Below, in pieces: positions 7,749 to 17,318 of a DNA stretch of 64,000 nucleotides. Made by a program: the position numbers and the translations under genes. Under the pieces are notes generated by a model. That model had not been told where the DNA came from and made no database searches. It saw only the letters and a program-made list of their open reading frames with translations. Position 1 is the stretch's first letter. Each line of letters begins with the position of its first letter. The stretch is from JAQVCM01 sp040403095. Its GTDB lineage: Bacteria; Bacteroidota; Bacteroidia; Flavobacteriales_D; Crocinitomicaceae. Location: the NCBI GenBank assembly GCA_040403095.1, contig JBBALI010000021.1, positions 1 through 64,000 on the forward strand. The letters run 5' to 3'.

Positions 7749-8600
7749 ATGCTTAAAATTTCATTTATAATAGTTTCTATTTTGGTACAGTTAATTGTTT
7801 CAGGTCAGGAAAATACTGTTTCTTATTTTGGTCACAGAGGTTGTCGTGGTTTATATCCCGAAAATACCATTGTCGGTTTCCAAAAAGCGATTGATTTAGG
7901 CGTTGATGGCATTGAATGGGATGTTGTTGTTAACAAAGACAAACAATTGGTCATTTCTCACGATCAATTTTTTGAAAAAGAATTTTGTTTGATGCCCGAT
8001 GGTTCTGAAATTTCGAATGAAAAAGCCACCAATATTTATCAAATGACCCAAGATCAGATTGAACAATATGATTGCGGGACAAAAGTACATAAGCGTTTTC
8101 TGGAACAACAAAAATTAAAGGAAACCAAACCATTGTTGAAAACAGTTTTTGATTCCATAGATTTCTCCAAAACAACGATTTTATTTGAAATCAAGTCAGA
8201 CAAAGATTTAGATGGAGTTTTTCAACCTGCGCCAGCTGAATATGTTTCGATTATTTTAAATGAAGTAAAGGATTTCAAATACAAGGAAAACATCATTTTT
8301 ATGAGTTTTGACGCACGGATTTTGGAAGAACTACATCTTAAAGCGCCTAGTTTTAGATTGGTTTATTTGACTGAATCTCCGCTGAGATCTACTTCAAATT
8401 TCATTGCTGATTTCTCTTTTAAACCATTTGCAATTGGGATATTTTATCCAATGATTTCGAAAGCAAATGTTAAAACGTTGAAAAAACTTGGAATCAAGAC
8501 TTTTGCATGGACGGTAAATGATCCTAAGATTAGCAAAAAGTTGGTAGGTAAAGGCGTTGATGGAATCATTACCGATTACCCAAATTTGGTTAAAAAATAA
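7749..8600 (+). CDS. secreted glycerophosphodiester phosphodiesterase
   Basis: The 283-residue protein is a GDPD-family TIM-barrel enzyme that splits glycerophosphodiesters into an alcohol and glycerol-3-phosphate. A signal peptide covers about residues 1-19 (hydrophobic, ending LIVSGQ). Catalytic features follow: His29-Arg30 in FGHRG, PENT at 37-40, Glu56 and Asp58 in GIEWDV (metal ligands), and the second catalytic His71 in ISHDQ. Later family motifs are ILFEIKSD (metal-binding Glu), KTFAWTVND and GVDGIITDYP. It should act in the periplasm or at the cell surface in phosphate or phospholipid salvage. It stands alone after the accC terminator. Confidence 0.93.
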   Translation: MLKISFIIVSILVQLIVSGQENTVSYFGHRGCRGLYPENTIVGFQKAIDLGVDGIEWDVVVNKDKQLVISHDQFFEKEFCLMPDGSEISNEKATNIYQMTQDQIEQYDCGTKVHKRFLEQQKLKETKPLLKTVFDSIDFSKTTILFEIKSDKDLDGVFQPAPAEYVSIILNEVKDFKYKENIIFMSFDARILEELHLKAPSFRLVYLTESPLRSTSNFIADFSFKPFAIGIFYPMISKANVKTLKKLGIKTFAWTVNDPKISKKLVGKGVDGIITDYPNLVKK

Positions 8601-8633
8601 GATTGTTGATTTTCCAAACAACCCCTTTTTTAG

Positions 8634-8828
8634 TTAATAATTCGTTTCTATAGGTATGCTACTTGGGTATGCGATGAAATTCCAGTCGTCATTGTAATAC
8701 TCTCCAGTAGAAGTTGTTCTCAAAGGTTGATTAAGTCCAATTGAAAAATAATTTTTCTGTAATTTTGTTTGTGCATTTAAGCAATCAATCAAAATTGAAA
8801 AGAGTAACGCAAATTTCAACTTCATCAT
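8634..8828 (-). CDS. small putative secreted protein
   Basis: I do not recognise this 64-residue product. It begins MMKLKFALLFSILIDCLNAQ, a convincing signal peptide with a cleavage site after Ala-19 or nearby, followed by about 45 polar residues without a known motif. It is divergent from arfB and convergent with the GDPD gene. It may be a genuine small exported protein, the remnant of a larger outer-membrane gene, or a chance frame; the signal peptide is the only support. Confidence 0.45.
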   Translation of the reverse strand: MMKLKFALLFSILIDCLNAQTKLQKNYFSIGLNQPLRTTSTGEYYNDDWNFIAYPSSIPIETNY

Positions 8829-8995
8829 AAAAATTTTAGGTTTTCCACTTAATTATTAGAATGAAAATTTCTTATTTTTTTGAAATGTTTCTTCAAGTAA
8901 AGATATTACAAATGATTTACGTTGGAAAGATTCTATTTTGAAATCAATCAAAAGTTTAACTTTGAAGGAAAAACCCAAAACCAAATAATCAATTT

Positions 8996-9400
8996 ATGAA
9001 ACCAGACATAAACCTTTTACTAACAGAGATTACATTTAAAACCAGTCGCAGTGGCGGCAGTGGCGGACAAAATGTAAACAAAGTGTCAACAAAGGTGGAA
9101 CTCAATTTTGATGTTGCAAATTCACAATATTTGGATGAAAATCAAAGGGAAATCATACAATCAAAACTTGCTAACAAAATTACCACTGAGGGTATTTTGC
9201 AAATTATTTCTCAGGTTGAAAGAAGTCAACTTGCTAACAAGAAATTGGTCATTTCAAAGTTCAAAGAATGGATGGAAAGCAGTTTTAAAGTTCAAAAAAA
9301 GCGGAAGGAGACCAAAGTTCCATTTGCAGTAAAGGAAAAACGGTTACTCACAAAAAAGCGCAAAGCTGAAATTAAGAAAATGAGGAGACTGGACTTTTAG
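8996..9400 (+). CDS. arfB: alternative ribosome-rescue factor ArfB (YaeJ)
   Basis: ArfB is a codon-independent peptidyl-tRNA hydrolase that frees ribosomes stalled on truncated mRNA. The 134-residue product has the catalytic GGQ motif at residues 23-25 inside SGGSGGQNVNKVSTKVEL, no stop-codon recognition domain, and a strongly basic C-terminal tail (Lys and Arg from about residue 98 to 131) that enters the empty mRNA channel in the known structures. Length and layout are typical. It overlaps the convergent antiporter gene by 4 bases at the stop codons. Confidence 0.94.
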   Translation: MKPDINLLLTEITFKTSRSGGSGGQNVNKVSTKVELNFDVANSQYLDENQREIIQSKLANKITTEGILQIISQVERSQLANKKLVISKFKEWMESSFKVQKKRKETKVPFAVKEKRLLTKKRKAEIKKMRRLDF

Positions 9401-11601
9401 TTCGTTTTAGTATCATTTCCTTTGAATATACTTCCAACTTCTTTACCGATTTTTTGAATTGTTTCCATTCCTTTGGTGATTGGACTAGTTGAAATATCAT
9501 CGTAAGAATTGAATAGATTATCAGACAATTGCGATGGATAAATCAAAATTCTATCATTATTAGGAAATGCTTTTTCTAATTTGTTTAAGAAAAAATCTAC
9601 ACTTGAAGTGTATGAAATGGCTCCTTTTCTGGCCGAACAATATATTATTAGATCGGTAGATTCAATTTTATAATTTAATAGAAAAAATTCATCTAACTCA
9701 TTGATCTGTTTGTGTTCTATGGCAACATTGAATTTTCGCTGATCTCTGTATAAATTTATTTTTTCGTATGTTTGTTCGCCTGAAAAAACTACTGTTGGTA
9801 GGTTTAATTCTCGAGATAATCTCATCACACGATCAAGCCAATTGGTGAAACTATTCTCTAATTCAGCCAATTCAGGACAAACCAAAATAATTCTTCTTTT
9901 AGAGATAAATGGCATGTCTAGTTGACAGAAAAACACCGTTTTATCACAAACATCTAATAAATGCTCACGGTCATCTCCCACAATTCGCATGATTAAATTC
10001 ATTTTGTCACTGTCATTTATAACAACAACATCAGCGGCCAACTCCTTGGATGTTCGCGCAATTCCACTGGATAAATTATGGTCAATCGTGGCGATTGTAT
10101 TCACTTTGGTTTCTCCACTTGAATAATGTTTGATAATATCATTCATGTGATTTCTAGATCGGTGTATTCGACTTTCAGCTTGTTGATCATCTGGAAGTAC
10201 ACTCACCACTGAAATCGGATTGATGACTTTTTTATCCGTAATCAAAATGGAAAGGTCTAGAATATTTTCATTCCCTTTCAATTCATTCAAAGCGACAAGT
10301 AAATGTTGTGTTCTTTTTTGAGGAGCGGCCAATAAATCGCCATCTTCCGCTTGTTCTACCAACAATCTTCTTCCTGCATTTTCAGTAACAAAGGAGGCTG
10401 TCATACATGTAATTAGTATCAAAATTACCGTTCCGTTCAAAATGTTTTCATCCAAAAGTCGTATTGGTTCACCGGTGGAAGTTGTACCTGTGATGGTATT
10501 GTAACCAACGATAATAATTGCCAGTGTTGCAGCTGCATGAGCGGTACTCAGTCCAAAAATAACTTGTCGTTCCGCTCCAGACATCTTAAAAATGAGTTGT
10601 GTTGCAAGTGCTGCCAACCATTTTGAAAAAATGGCAAAGCTTGTCAAAACGGCAGCGGTTATTAATGCCCAGTATCCATCAAAAAGTACTCTGATATCAA
10701 CCACCATTCCTACTGAGATCAAAAAGAAAGGTATGAAAATCGCATTTCCGATGAAATCAATTCGGTTCATCAATGTAGATGAATGTGGAATCAGACCATT
10801 TAAAACTAGTCCAGCAACGAACGCTCCGATGATATGCTCCACACCAGCCATTTCAGCCAAGAATGCTGCGAAGAAAATGATGGATAAAACGAAAATGTAA
10901 TGTGATGATTTTTCACTTTCAAGTTTGCTGAAAAACCAACGAGCAATGCGTGGAATGATCAAGAACATGATTAACGTGAAAATGGTTAACGACGTGATTA
11001 GTCGAACCCAAAATTCCGTATTTAATTCACCTTTCGCAGAGCTAGAAATTACTGCTAAAATTATTAATACTGCTGTATCAGTTAAAATTGTTCCGCCAAT
11101 GGTGATGGCAACAGCCGGTTTTTTAGTGATTCCAAATTTACTTGCGATTGGATATGCAACCAAAGTGTGTGTAGCAAACATAGATGCTGTTAAAATACTA
11201 GCAGTCATTCCCAAATGCAAACCATAATAACATATTGGAAAACCAAGTAAAATGGGAATTGCAAAAGTTAAAAATCCAAAAGTGAAACTTTTGTTTCTGT
11301 ATTTTTTGAATTCTTTCATGTCAAGCTCTAATCCTGCCATAAACATGATGTACAGCAATCCAATCGTTGAAAATAATTTGACAGACCCTTCGGATTCAAG
11401 AAGTTTTTCTCCAATTAAATTGAATCCTTTTGGTCCGATGATCACACCAGAAATTATTAAACCTATGATGGATGGAATTCTAATTTTTCTAAGTAAAATG
11501 GGAGATAAGAGGATTATGAAAAGAATTAGCGAAAAAATCAATACAGGATTCTTTAAGGGCAAATGAAATGCTTGCCAAAGGTGACTGAAAAAGTAATCCA
11601 T
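9397..11601 (-). CDS. KefB-like cation/proton antiporter with UspA-like tail
   Basis: This 734-residue inner-membrane protein belongs to the CPA2 monovalent cation/H+ antiporter family. The first 400 or so residues form about 12-13 membrane helices, including LSPILLRKIRIPSIIGLIISG at about 31-51, the family's LFMAGLE-like segment LYIMFMAGLELDMKE, and GVEHIIGAFVAGLVLNG. The C-terminal 310 residues are soluble. They lack the TrkA-N Rossmann signature of KefB/KefC and instead look like one or two universal-stress-protein folds (for example LLVALNELKGNENILDLS and ADVVVINDSDK), as in CHX-type or Bacteroidota antiporters. The transported ion (Na+ or K+) cannot be told. It is a single-gene unit on the minus strand. 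Confidence 0.85.
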   Translation of the reverse strand: MDYFFSHLWQAFHLPLKNPVLIFSLILFIILLSPILLRKIRIPSIIGLIISGVIIGPKGFNLIGEKLLESEGSVKLFSTIGLLYIMFMAGLELDMKEFKKYRNKSFTFGFLTFAIPILLGFPICYYGLHLGMTASILTASMFATHTLVAYPIASKFGITKKPAVAITIGGTILTDTAVLIILAVISSSAKGELNTEFWVRLITSLTIFTLIMFLIIPRIARWFFSKLESEKSSHYIFVLSIIFFAAFLAEMAGVEHIIGAFVAGLVLNGLIPHSSTLMNRIDFIGNAIFIPFFLISVGMVVDIRVLFDGYWALITAAVLTSFAIFSKWLAALATQLIFKMSGAERQVIFGLSTAHAAATLAIIIVGYNTITGTTSTGEPIRLLDENILNGTVILILITCMTASFVTENAGRRLLVEQAEDGDLLAAPQKRTQHLLVALNELKGNENILDLSILITDKKVINPISVVSVLPDDQQAESRIHRSRNHMNDIIKHYSSGETKVNTIATIDHNLSSGIARTSKELAADVVVINDSDKMNLIMRIVGDDREHLLDVCDKTVFFCQLDMPFISKRRIILVCPELAELENSFTNWLDRVMRLSRELNLPTVVFSGEQTYEKINLYRDQRKFNVAIEHKQINELDEFFLLNYKIESTDLIIYCSARKGAISYTSSVDFFLNKLEKAFPNNDRILIYPSQLSDNLFNSYDDISTSPITKGMETIQKIGKEVGSIFKGNDTKTN

Positions 11602-11872
11602 GAAATATTATTAACGCTTGTTTTAAATCTTTTGTAAAAGTAGAATTTTATTTAATGTGTGATTATTATCTTATAAAATTATAGTTCAAATTATCGTTTC
11701 CAAAACGATGAATTATAAGTTAACAATAACTAAAAAACTAATTTTTAAAAATCAAATTAATAAAATGTTAATCAGAACGCCATGAATTTTCATTCAAAGT
11801 GTTAAAATCGGAGAAAATAGTGCTTTAGAAATTTAATTTTTTTAAGTTTACTTAAATCTATTACTTTAAATT

Positions 11873-12088
11873 ATGAGTTATACTAAAATTTTCACATCAG
11901 TTTTACTTCTGAGCAGTTTTTCGCTTTTTGCACAAGTTCAAGAGCCCGTAAAAAATGAAAAAAAGGCAAATACTTCAAATGCAAAACCTTCAAAGCCAAG
12001 TCAAACATCTGGGGCGAAACCCTTGAAAGTATCGAAACCAACACAAAGTACTGGTAAAAGAGTCAGTAAATCAACTCAAACCAAATAA
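11873..12088 (+). CDS. small secreted basic Lys/Ser/Thr-rich protein
   Basis: The 71-residue product has a clear signal peptide (TKIFTSVLLLSSFSLFAQ, cleavage near residue 20) followed by a low-complexity mature part of about 50 residues made almost only of Lys, Ser, Thr, Pro, Gln and Ala, with repeats of the form KPS(K/Q)...T.GAK. No known domain is visible. It ends 8 bases before the large T9SS gene, so the two are probably cotranscribed. The basic disordered tail could bind an acidic polymer such as DNA or surface polysaccharide, which is speculation. Confidence 0.6.
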   Translation: MSYTKIFTSVLLLSSFSLFAQVQEPVKNEKKANTSNAKPSKPSQTSGAKPLKVSKPTQSTGKRVSKSTQTK

Positions 12089-12096
12089 CTAATACT

Positions 12097-15000
12097 ATGA
12101 GATCTAATTTTAATAAATTAAAATGCAGCTGTTTATTTTTAATAGTTGGGTTTTTAAGCTTTGTTTCAAATTTATCCGCTCAATCTTTTTCTGAAGGTTT
12201 TGAAACAACTTCTTTGTTGACAGATTGGTATGTTAGAAATAACAGCGACACCATTGCTTCTGCCACATTAGCAGCCAATTGGTCCTTTGCTGATCCACTC
12301 ACAACTTTCTCTGCGCAAGCTGGTTCAACAAATTCATTTTTATCATGTAATTACGGCAGTACTAACAATATTTCTACAGGAGCAACATTGAGTAATTGGC
12401 TGTTTTCACCTTCAAGAACATTCTCAAATGGTGATGTAATTAGTTTTTATTCGAGAGTTTCCGCAGTTCCAGCTCTTTATCCTGATCGATTGGAAGTTCG
12501 ATTAAGTACTGCAGGTTCAGGTTTAAATGTTGGTACATCTTCTTCCTCGGTGGGAGATTTTACTACTGTTTTATTGACTATTAATGCAAGTTTAACTTCA
12601 ACAGGTTATCCTGGTTCATGGACTTTATATACGGCTACAATCTCTGGTCTTAGCGGTCCTGCAACAGGTCGCGTTGCTTTTAGATATTTTGTTACTAATG
12701 GCGGTCCTGCAGGGCTTAATTCTGATTTTATTGGAATTGATTCATATACTTATACATCCAATGCAATTGCCCCAGCAAATGATAACTGTGCTGGTGCAAT
12801 CAATTTGATTCAAGGGGCTTCTTGTGTTCCCACAACTGGTTCAGTATTAGCTGCAACACAATCTTTTACAGCTTGTGGAGATGGAGCAGCAAACGACGAT
12901 GTTTGGTTTAAATTTACTGCAACTAGCAACGGAGCAAATATTTCAGTTGATGGTTCTTCTGGTTTCGATGCTGTTTTTGAAGTGTTCTCAGGAACTTGCG
13001 CAGGTTTGACTACTTTGGGTTGTGTAGATGCAACGTTGTTGGATGGAATTGAAACTTCAACGATTAATTCATTAACAATTGGACAGACTTATTATATTCG
13101 GGTTTTCGATTGGTATGCAGCTGTTCCAACAACAACAGATTTTACAATTTGTGTCAGCCAATTTTCGCAATGTGATTTGTCACAACCGGCAGGTTCAATC
13201 TTAGAAACGGAAACTTGTGGACAGGATCTAAATGGTGGTTGTAACATGACGACACCAGCTTATCAATCTTTGGCTTGTGGGCAAACTGTTTTTGGGAAAG
13301 CATGGAACAATGGAACAAATAAAGATACCGACTGGTATTCATTTGTGATAAATACGCCTGGAGTTGCAACTTTCAACGTTTCAGCTGAGTTTCCTTTTTT
13401 AATTTATTTCTTGGATATTACAAATTGTGCTTCGCCTGTTGCCTTGGCTACAGCCACCTCAAATGCTTGTCAGAGTGCAACAGTTTCTTATAATTTTACA
13501 ACAACGGGGACTTATGTTGCATTTATTGCTCCCAATGTTTTTTCTGGTTATGCTTGTAATACTTTCAATGATTACATCGCAACTTTAACTTTGCCGTCTG
13601 CAACTCCCGTTGTTTCAGCAGGAGGTTCAACTGCAATTTGTGCTGGTGGAAATGTTCAATTGAATGCAACGGAAGCTGGAACTTTTGCTTGGTTTAATGG
13701 GACAACTAATTTAGGCGTCAATACAAGTTCTTTCACGGCAACAACGCCTGGAAGTTATACTGCCCAAGTAACAAATAACAACGGCTGTCTTTCAGTTTTA
13801 TCGAATGCGGTTGCTGTCACACAAGCGGTTTTGGATAATTCAAGCTTTAACTATTCTTCCAATACATTTTGTTCTGGAAGTGCCAATGTAACCCCAACTG
13901 CCAGTTTAGCTGGAACATACAGTGCTTCTCCTGCTGGCTTGACAATCAATGTTTCAACAGGAGAAATTGACATCGCGAATAGTACTTTGGGAACTTATAC
14001 AATTGCGCACAACACGAACGTTGTTTGCCCAAATAGTGCAACGCAAACGGTAACAATTACAAATAATCCAATTGCAAGTTTCAGTTACGCGAATGCTGCT
14101 TATTGCACTGGCTCATCCAATCCTGTTCCATCTTTTGCCATTGGAGCGAGTTCAGGTGTGTTTTCTGCAACTCCAATTGGTCTCTCAATTAACGCTTCAA
14201 CTGGAGAAATCAATCTGTCAGCAAGTTCTTCGGGAATTTTTCAAGTAACAAATTCGATTGCTGCTGCTGGTTCTTGTCCTGCTGTTTCTGATAATTATTC
14301 AATTACGATTAATGCGCAACCAACCGCTTTGGTTTCTGGTGGTGGAACGATTTGTAATGCAGTAGGAAATACTGGTTCTGCAACAGTAACAATTTCATTT
14401 ACGGGCAATCCTCCATTTGATTTTACTTATACAGATGGGTCAAATCCCGTAACAATTAATGGTCATAATTCGAATTCCTACTCAGTTGATGCAACGACAA
14501 CTGGAGCTTATTCAGTTACACTGCTAACAGATGGCACTTGTTCTAACATTGGATCTGGAATTGCGAACGTAAATGTTTTTCAAAATCCAACTGTAACATT
14601 TGCACAAATCACAGGATTGTGCGATAACCAAAATCAAGTCACCCTCAATCAAGGTCTTCCATCTGGAGGAACATATGCTGGAAATGGGGTTACGAATGGT
14701 GTTTTGAATCCATCAGTTGCCACAACTGGCACAGTTATAACTTACAATTATACCGATGTCAATGGTTGTTTAGGTTCTGCGAATACAACAATTACAGTAA
14801 ATGCTGCACCGATTGTGAGTTTGGCTTCACAACCAACTGTTTGTTCTGATGTTGTTGCCTTTGCTTTATCAGGAGGAAATCCAGCTGGTGGAACTTTTTC
14901 TGGAGTAGGTGTAAATGCTGGAAATTTCAATCCTGCAGCAGCTGGCGTTGGAACGCAGAATATATTTTACGCGTACACAAGTCCTGAAGGTTGCACGGCA

Positions 15001-15306
15001 AGCGCAAATCAACCTTTGGTTGTGAATAATTGTGCAGGTATTGAAGATGTCAATGCAGCCAATAATTTGATGATTTATCCAAATCCAGCGAAAGATGTTT
15101 TGTCTGTTGATTTTGAAACCAACTTAAATTCATTGGCAAACATTGAACTTATTTCTTTTGATGGTAAAGTTGTTTATCAAAAAGCAATCGCTGCAGGTAC
15201 AAAATTCAATCATCAAATTGAAACTGCGATTTTCCCTAGTGGCATTTATTTGATTAAAATTGATACAAATCAAGGTTTTACAACCAGAAGAGTGGTATTG
15301 CAATAG
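12097..15306 (+). CDS. large T9SS-secreted adhesin-like protein, type A sorting domain
   Basis: This 1069-residue protein is exported by signal peptide (about residues 1-29, ending NLSAQ) and then by the type IX system. An N-terminal choice-of-anchor-J-like jelly-roll (about 30-225) starts SFSEGFETTSLLTDWYV. Next come two PPC-like beta domains with Cys pairs (about 230-500), then several PKD/Ig-like beta repeats (about 505-975), some closely alike (LTINVSTGEIDI versus LSINASTGEINL). The C-terminal 80 residues are a type A sorting domain: MIYPNPAKDVLSVDFE, ELISFDGKVV and FPSGIYLIKI. After export it should be attached to the cell surface. No enzymatic motif is visible, so an adhesion or matrix role is the simplest reading. 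A strong terminator follows. Confidence 0.88.
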   Translation: MRSNFNKLKCSCLFLIVGFLSFVSNLSAQSFSEGFETTSLLTDWYVRNNSDTIASATLAANWSFADPLTTFSAQAGSTNSFLSCNYGSTNNISTGATLSNWLFSPSRTFSNGDVISFYSRVSAVPALYPDRLEVRLSTAGSGLNVGTSSSSVGDFTTVLLTINASLTSTGYPGSWTLYTATISGLSGPATGRVAFRYFVTNGGPAGLNSDFIGIDSYTYTSNAIAPANDNCAGAINLIQGASCVPTTGSVLAATQSFTACGDGAANDDVWFKFTATSNGANISVDGSSGFDAVFEVFSGTCAGLTTLGCVDATLLDGIETSTINSLTIGQTYYIRVFDWYAAVPTTTDFTICVSQFSQCDLSQPAGSILETETCGQDLNGGCNMTTPAYQSLACGQTVFGKAWNNGTNKDTDWYSFVINTPGVATFNVSAEFPFLIYFLDITNCASPVALATATSNACQSATVSYNFTTTGTYVAFIAPNVFSGYACNTFNDYIATLTLPSATPVVSAGGSTAICAGGNVQLNATEAGTFAWFNGTTNLGVNTSSFTATTPGSYTAQVTNNNGCLSVLSNAVAVTQAVLDNSSFNYSSNTFCSGSANVTPTASLAGTYSASPAGLTINVSTGEIDIANSTLGTYTIAHNTNVVCPNSATQTVTITNNPIASFSYANAAYCTGSSNPVPSFAIGASSGVFSATPIGLSINASTGEINLSASSSGIFQVTNSIAAAGSCPAVSDNYSITINAQPTALVSGGGTICNAVGNTGSATVTISFTGNPPFDFTYTDGSNPVTINGHNSNSYSVDATTTGAYSVTLLTDGTCSNIGSGIANVNVFQNPTVTFAQITGLCDNQNQVTLNQGLPSGGTYAGNGVTNGVLNPSVATTGTVITYNYTDVNGCLGSANTTITVNAAPIVSLASQPTVCSDVVAFALSGGNPAGGTFSGVGVNAGNFNPAAAGVGTQNIFYAYTSPEGCTASANQPLVVNNCAGIEDVNAANNLMIYPNPAKDVLSVDFETNLNSLANIELISFDGKVVYQKAIAAGTKFNHQIETAIFPSGIYLIKIDTNQGFTTRRVVLQ

Positions 15307-15330
15307 GAATTATTGTAGTAGCTAAAATAT

Positions 15331-15370
15331 AAACTAGCCCTAATTTGTTATCAAGTTAGGGCTAGTTTTT
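15331..15370 (+). terminator. strong Rho-independent terminator
   Basis: AAACTAGCCCTAA (15331-15343) pairs perfectly with TTAGGGCTAGTTT (15356-15368) around a 12-base loop, followed by T-rich sequence. It lies between the convergent T9SS gene and the M42 peptidase gene and could serve both. Confidence 0.9.
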
Positions 15371-15376
15371 TGTTTT

Positions 15377-16426
15377 TTAAAATTTCCAATCGTGTTGATC
15401 TAATTCAGAAACACAGGCAGTCAATAAATCAATGCTTGCTTGAATGTCTGATTTATTCGCCATTTCAATCACTTGATGCAAATGTCTTGTTGGAATTGAA
15501 ACTGCGCCAGCAATCGAACCACCTTGTGTCATACGCTGAATTCCTGCAGTATCCGTTCCTCCAGCGGTCAAAATTTCTGGTTGCCATTTGATTTGGTGTT
15601 TATCTGCGGTATTTTTCATGAATTCTACCATTCTGTAATCACAAATTGTTGATGCATCCATGATTTTAATCGCAGTTCCTTCGCCTAACTTAGTGATCAT
15701 TTCATGAGCTGCTGCACCAGGTAGATCGAAAGCAATTGTCGTGTCTAATCCAAAACCAAAGTCAGGGTTGATTTTCAAAGCGGAAACATTTGCACCGCGA
15801 ATTCCAACCTCTTCCTGAACTGTGAAAACGCCATAAATATCGTATGGAACTTCTTTTCCTTTCAGGTTTTTAAACATTTCAATCAAGATGAAAACCGCCA
15901 AACGATTGTCCAAAGATTTTGAATTTACGCATTGACCCATTTCGATGAATTCACGTTCGCGTGTAACAGAATCTCCAATTTTCACCAAATCTATCACTTC
16001 TTCGGGAGTCAAACCTGTATCGATGAAATAGTCAGATAATTTGGCTACTTTGTTGCGCTCATCGGCTGTCATTACATGAATTGGTTTGGAAGCCATTACA
16101 CCAATGACGTCTTTTTTTCCATGTATAATGACGCGTTGCGCAGTCAATGTTTTAGGATCAAAGCCACCTAAAGTGTGAAAACGGATAAATCCTTTGTCGT
16201 CGATGTGTGTCACCATGAATCCAATTTCGTCCATGTGGGCACCAATCATCACTTTTTTGTCGGATTTTCCTTTTTTGATGGCGTAAACATTGCCCATGTT
16301 ATCCACTTCAACTTGGTCAACCAAACCTTCCAATTCTTCCAAGACCAAAGCGCGCACTTTTTGTTCAAATCCAGGTGCGCCGGGTGTTTTGCATATTTTC
16401 GCGAGTAAATCGATGTTCAAACTCAT
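15377..16426 (-). CDS. M42 family metallo-aminopeptidase
   Basis: The 349-residue protein is an M42 (glutamyl aminopeptidase / TET-type) dinuclear zinc peptidase. Metal and catalytic motifs are visible: His64 and Asp66 in GAHMDEIGF, the bridging Asp in SLDNRLA, the Glu pair in VQEEVGIRGA, the Asp in GLDTTIA, and the late His in TRHLHQV. The mid-protein VTHIDDKGFIRFHTLGGFDP is also typical. There is no signal peptide, so it works in the cytosol, probably trimming peptides as a self-compartmentalised dodecamer. The annotation cellulase M or FrvX is often given to the family, but the peptidase role is better supported. Confidence 0.94.
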   Translation of the reverse strand: MSLNIDLLAKICKTPGAPGFEQKVRALVLEELEGLVDQVEVDNMGNVYAIKKGKSDKKVMIGAHMDEIGFMVTHIDDKGFIRFHTLGGFDPKTLTAQRVIIHGKKDVIGVMASKPIHVMTADERNKVAKLSDYFIDTGLTPEEVIDLVKIGDSVTREREFIEMGQCVNSKSLDNRLAVFILIEMFKNLKGKEVPYDIYGVFTVQEEVGIRGANVSALKINPDFGFGLDTTIAFDLPGAAAHEMITKLGEGTAIKIMDASTICDYRMVEFMKNTADKHQIKWQPEILTAGGTDTAGIQRMTQGGSIAGAVSIPTRHLHQVIEMANKSDIQASIDLLTACVSELDQHDWKF

Positions 16427-16545
16427 ACTTTTTCAATTTTGAAATCGCAAAGTAAAACAAAGTTTTGAATAAAAATTGCAAACAGTGGTAAACGGTTCAA
16501 TCTAAAATAGAATTAAAGAAAAACAAGGACTAATTGGGATTTACA

Positions 16546-16992
16546 TTACCTTTTAGATTTAAAAAATGACTTCATCAGTTCGCTGCATTCATTTTCCATG
16601 ATTCCATTTGAAATCAATGTTTTTGGATGATAGATGCTTTCGCCTAATTTTCCAGCGCCACGTTTTTCGTCTCTTGCAGCAAAAACCACACGGTCAATTT
16701 GCGACCAATACAAAGCACCTCCGCACATCACGCAAGGCTCAATCGTGACAAATAGCGTACAACCGTGCAAATATTTTCCTCCCAAAGAATTCGCAGCGGC
16801 TGTGATTGCTTGGATTTCTGCATGCGCAGTCACATCAGTGAGTTGTTCGGTCAAATTGTGCGCGCGTGCAATGATTTGATTATTTGCCACAACTACTGCA
16901 CCAACAGGCACTTCTCCCATTTCAAATGCTTTCATCGCTTCTTGAAAAGCTTGTTTCATGAAATATTCATCGTTATAGGGTGTAATCATCAC
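16546..16992 (-). CDS. tadA: tRNA-specific adenosine deaminase
   Basis: TadA converts adenosine-34 to inosine in the anticodon of tRNA-Arg(ACG). The 148-residue product has the cytidine-deaminase zinc motif intact: His57 and the proton-shuttling Glu59 in TAHAEI, and Cys87 and Cys90 in EPCVMC. It also has the family's EVPVGAVVV strand near 27-35 and ARDEKRGAG near the tRNA-binding face. Met-1 or Met-2 may be the start. It is on the same strand as the M42 peptidase gene, about 120 bases upstream of it. A TATTTTTG box at 17007-17014 (minus strand) could be its -7 element. Confidence 0.95.
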   Translation of the reverse strand: MMITPYNDEYFMKQAFQEAMKAFEMGEVPVGAVVVANNQIIARAHNLTEQLTDVTAHAEIQAITAAANSLGGKYLHGCTLFVTIEPCVMCGGALYWSQIDRVVFAARDEKRGAGKLGESIYHPKTLISNGIMENECSELMKSFFKSKR

Positions 16993-17318
16993 AGAAAATT
17001 TAGGTTCAAAAATAGAAATTTATTGTGGTTATTCGATTTTTAGGGTTGGTGAATTGTGGTGGAAGTTTTTGGACAGATTTTAATGGGTTGTTCAAATTTT
17101 TACGAAAGATAGACGAGAGGTTTGGAGTTTTAATTAAAACCCTTGTTTAGCTCCTAAGTTTTTAGGCACGTTCAAAAATCACATCAATTTCCTAGCCCTG
17201 AAATGGTGAACTTTACAAGGGCGGGATTTACATGTCCGAGACTCAAATAAACAAGCCAAAGCCCCGAAGGGGCATAATTTTGCGAAGTTTTCTTTAAATA
17301 GTTACAACTATAAATATT
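16993..17318. repeat. gene-free spacer with GC-rich hairpins
   Basis: This 326-base gap has no credible gene. A perfect hairpin GCCCC-GAA-GGGGC lies at 17261-17273, within a locally GC-rich stretch (about 17190-17275) that stands out against the AT-rich surroundings and includes a looser GCCCT...AGGGC pairing. The AAGCCCCGAAGGGGC style of sequence recurs between genes in Bacteroidota as far as I remember, so I treat it as a dispersed repeat. It could also terminate the unknown gene upstream. Confidence 0.4.

Noticed and set aside
10592..11566. three long plus-strand frames opposite the antiporter gene
   Set aside because: They arise from the hydrophobic codons on the other strand; the antiporter reading covers all of them with family motifs.
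12097..15306. possible CRISPR or tandem DNA repeat in the T9SS gene
   Set aside because: Similar segments are diverged protein domains with no constant repeat-spacer structure; no CRISPR array is seen anywhere in the window.
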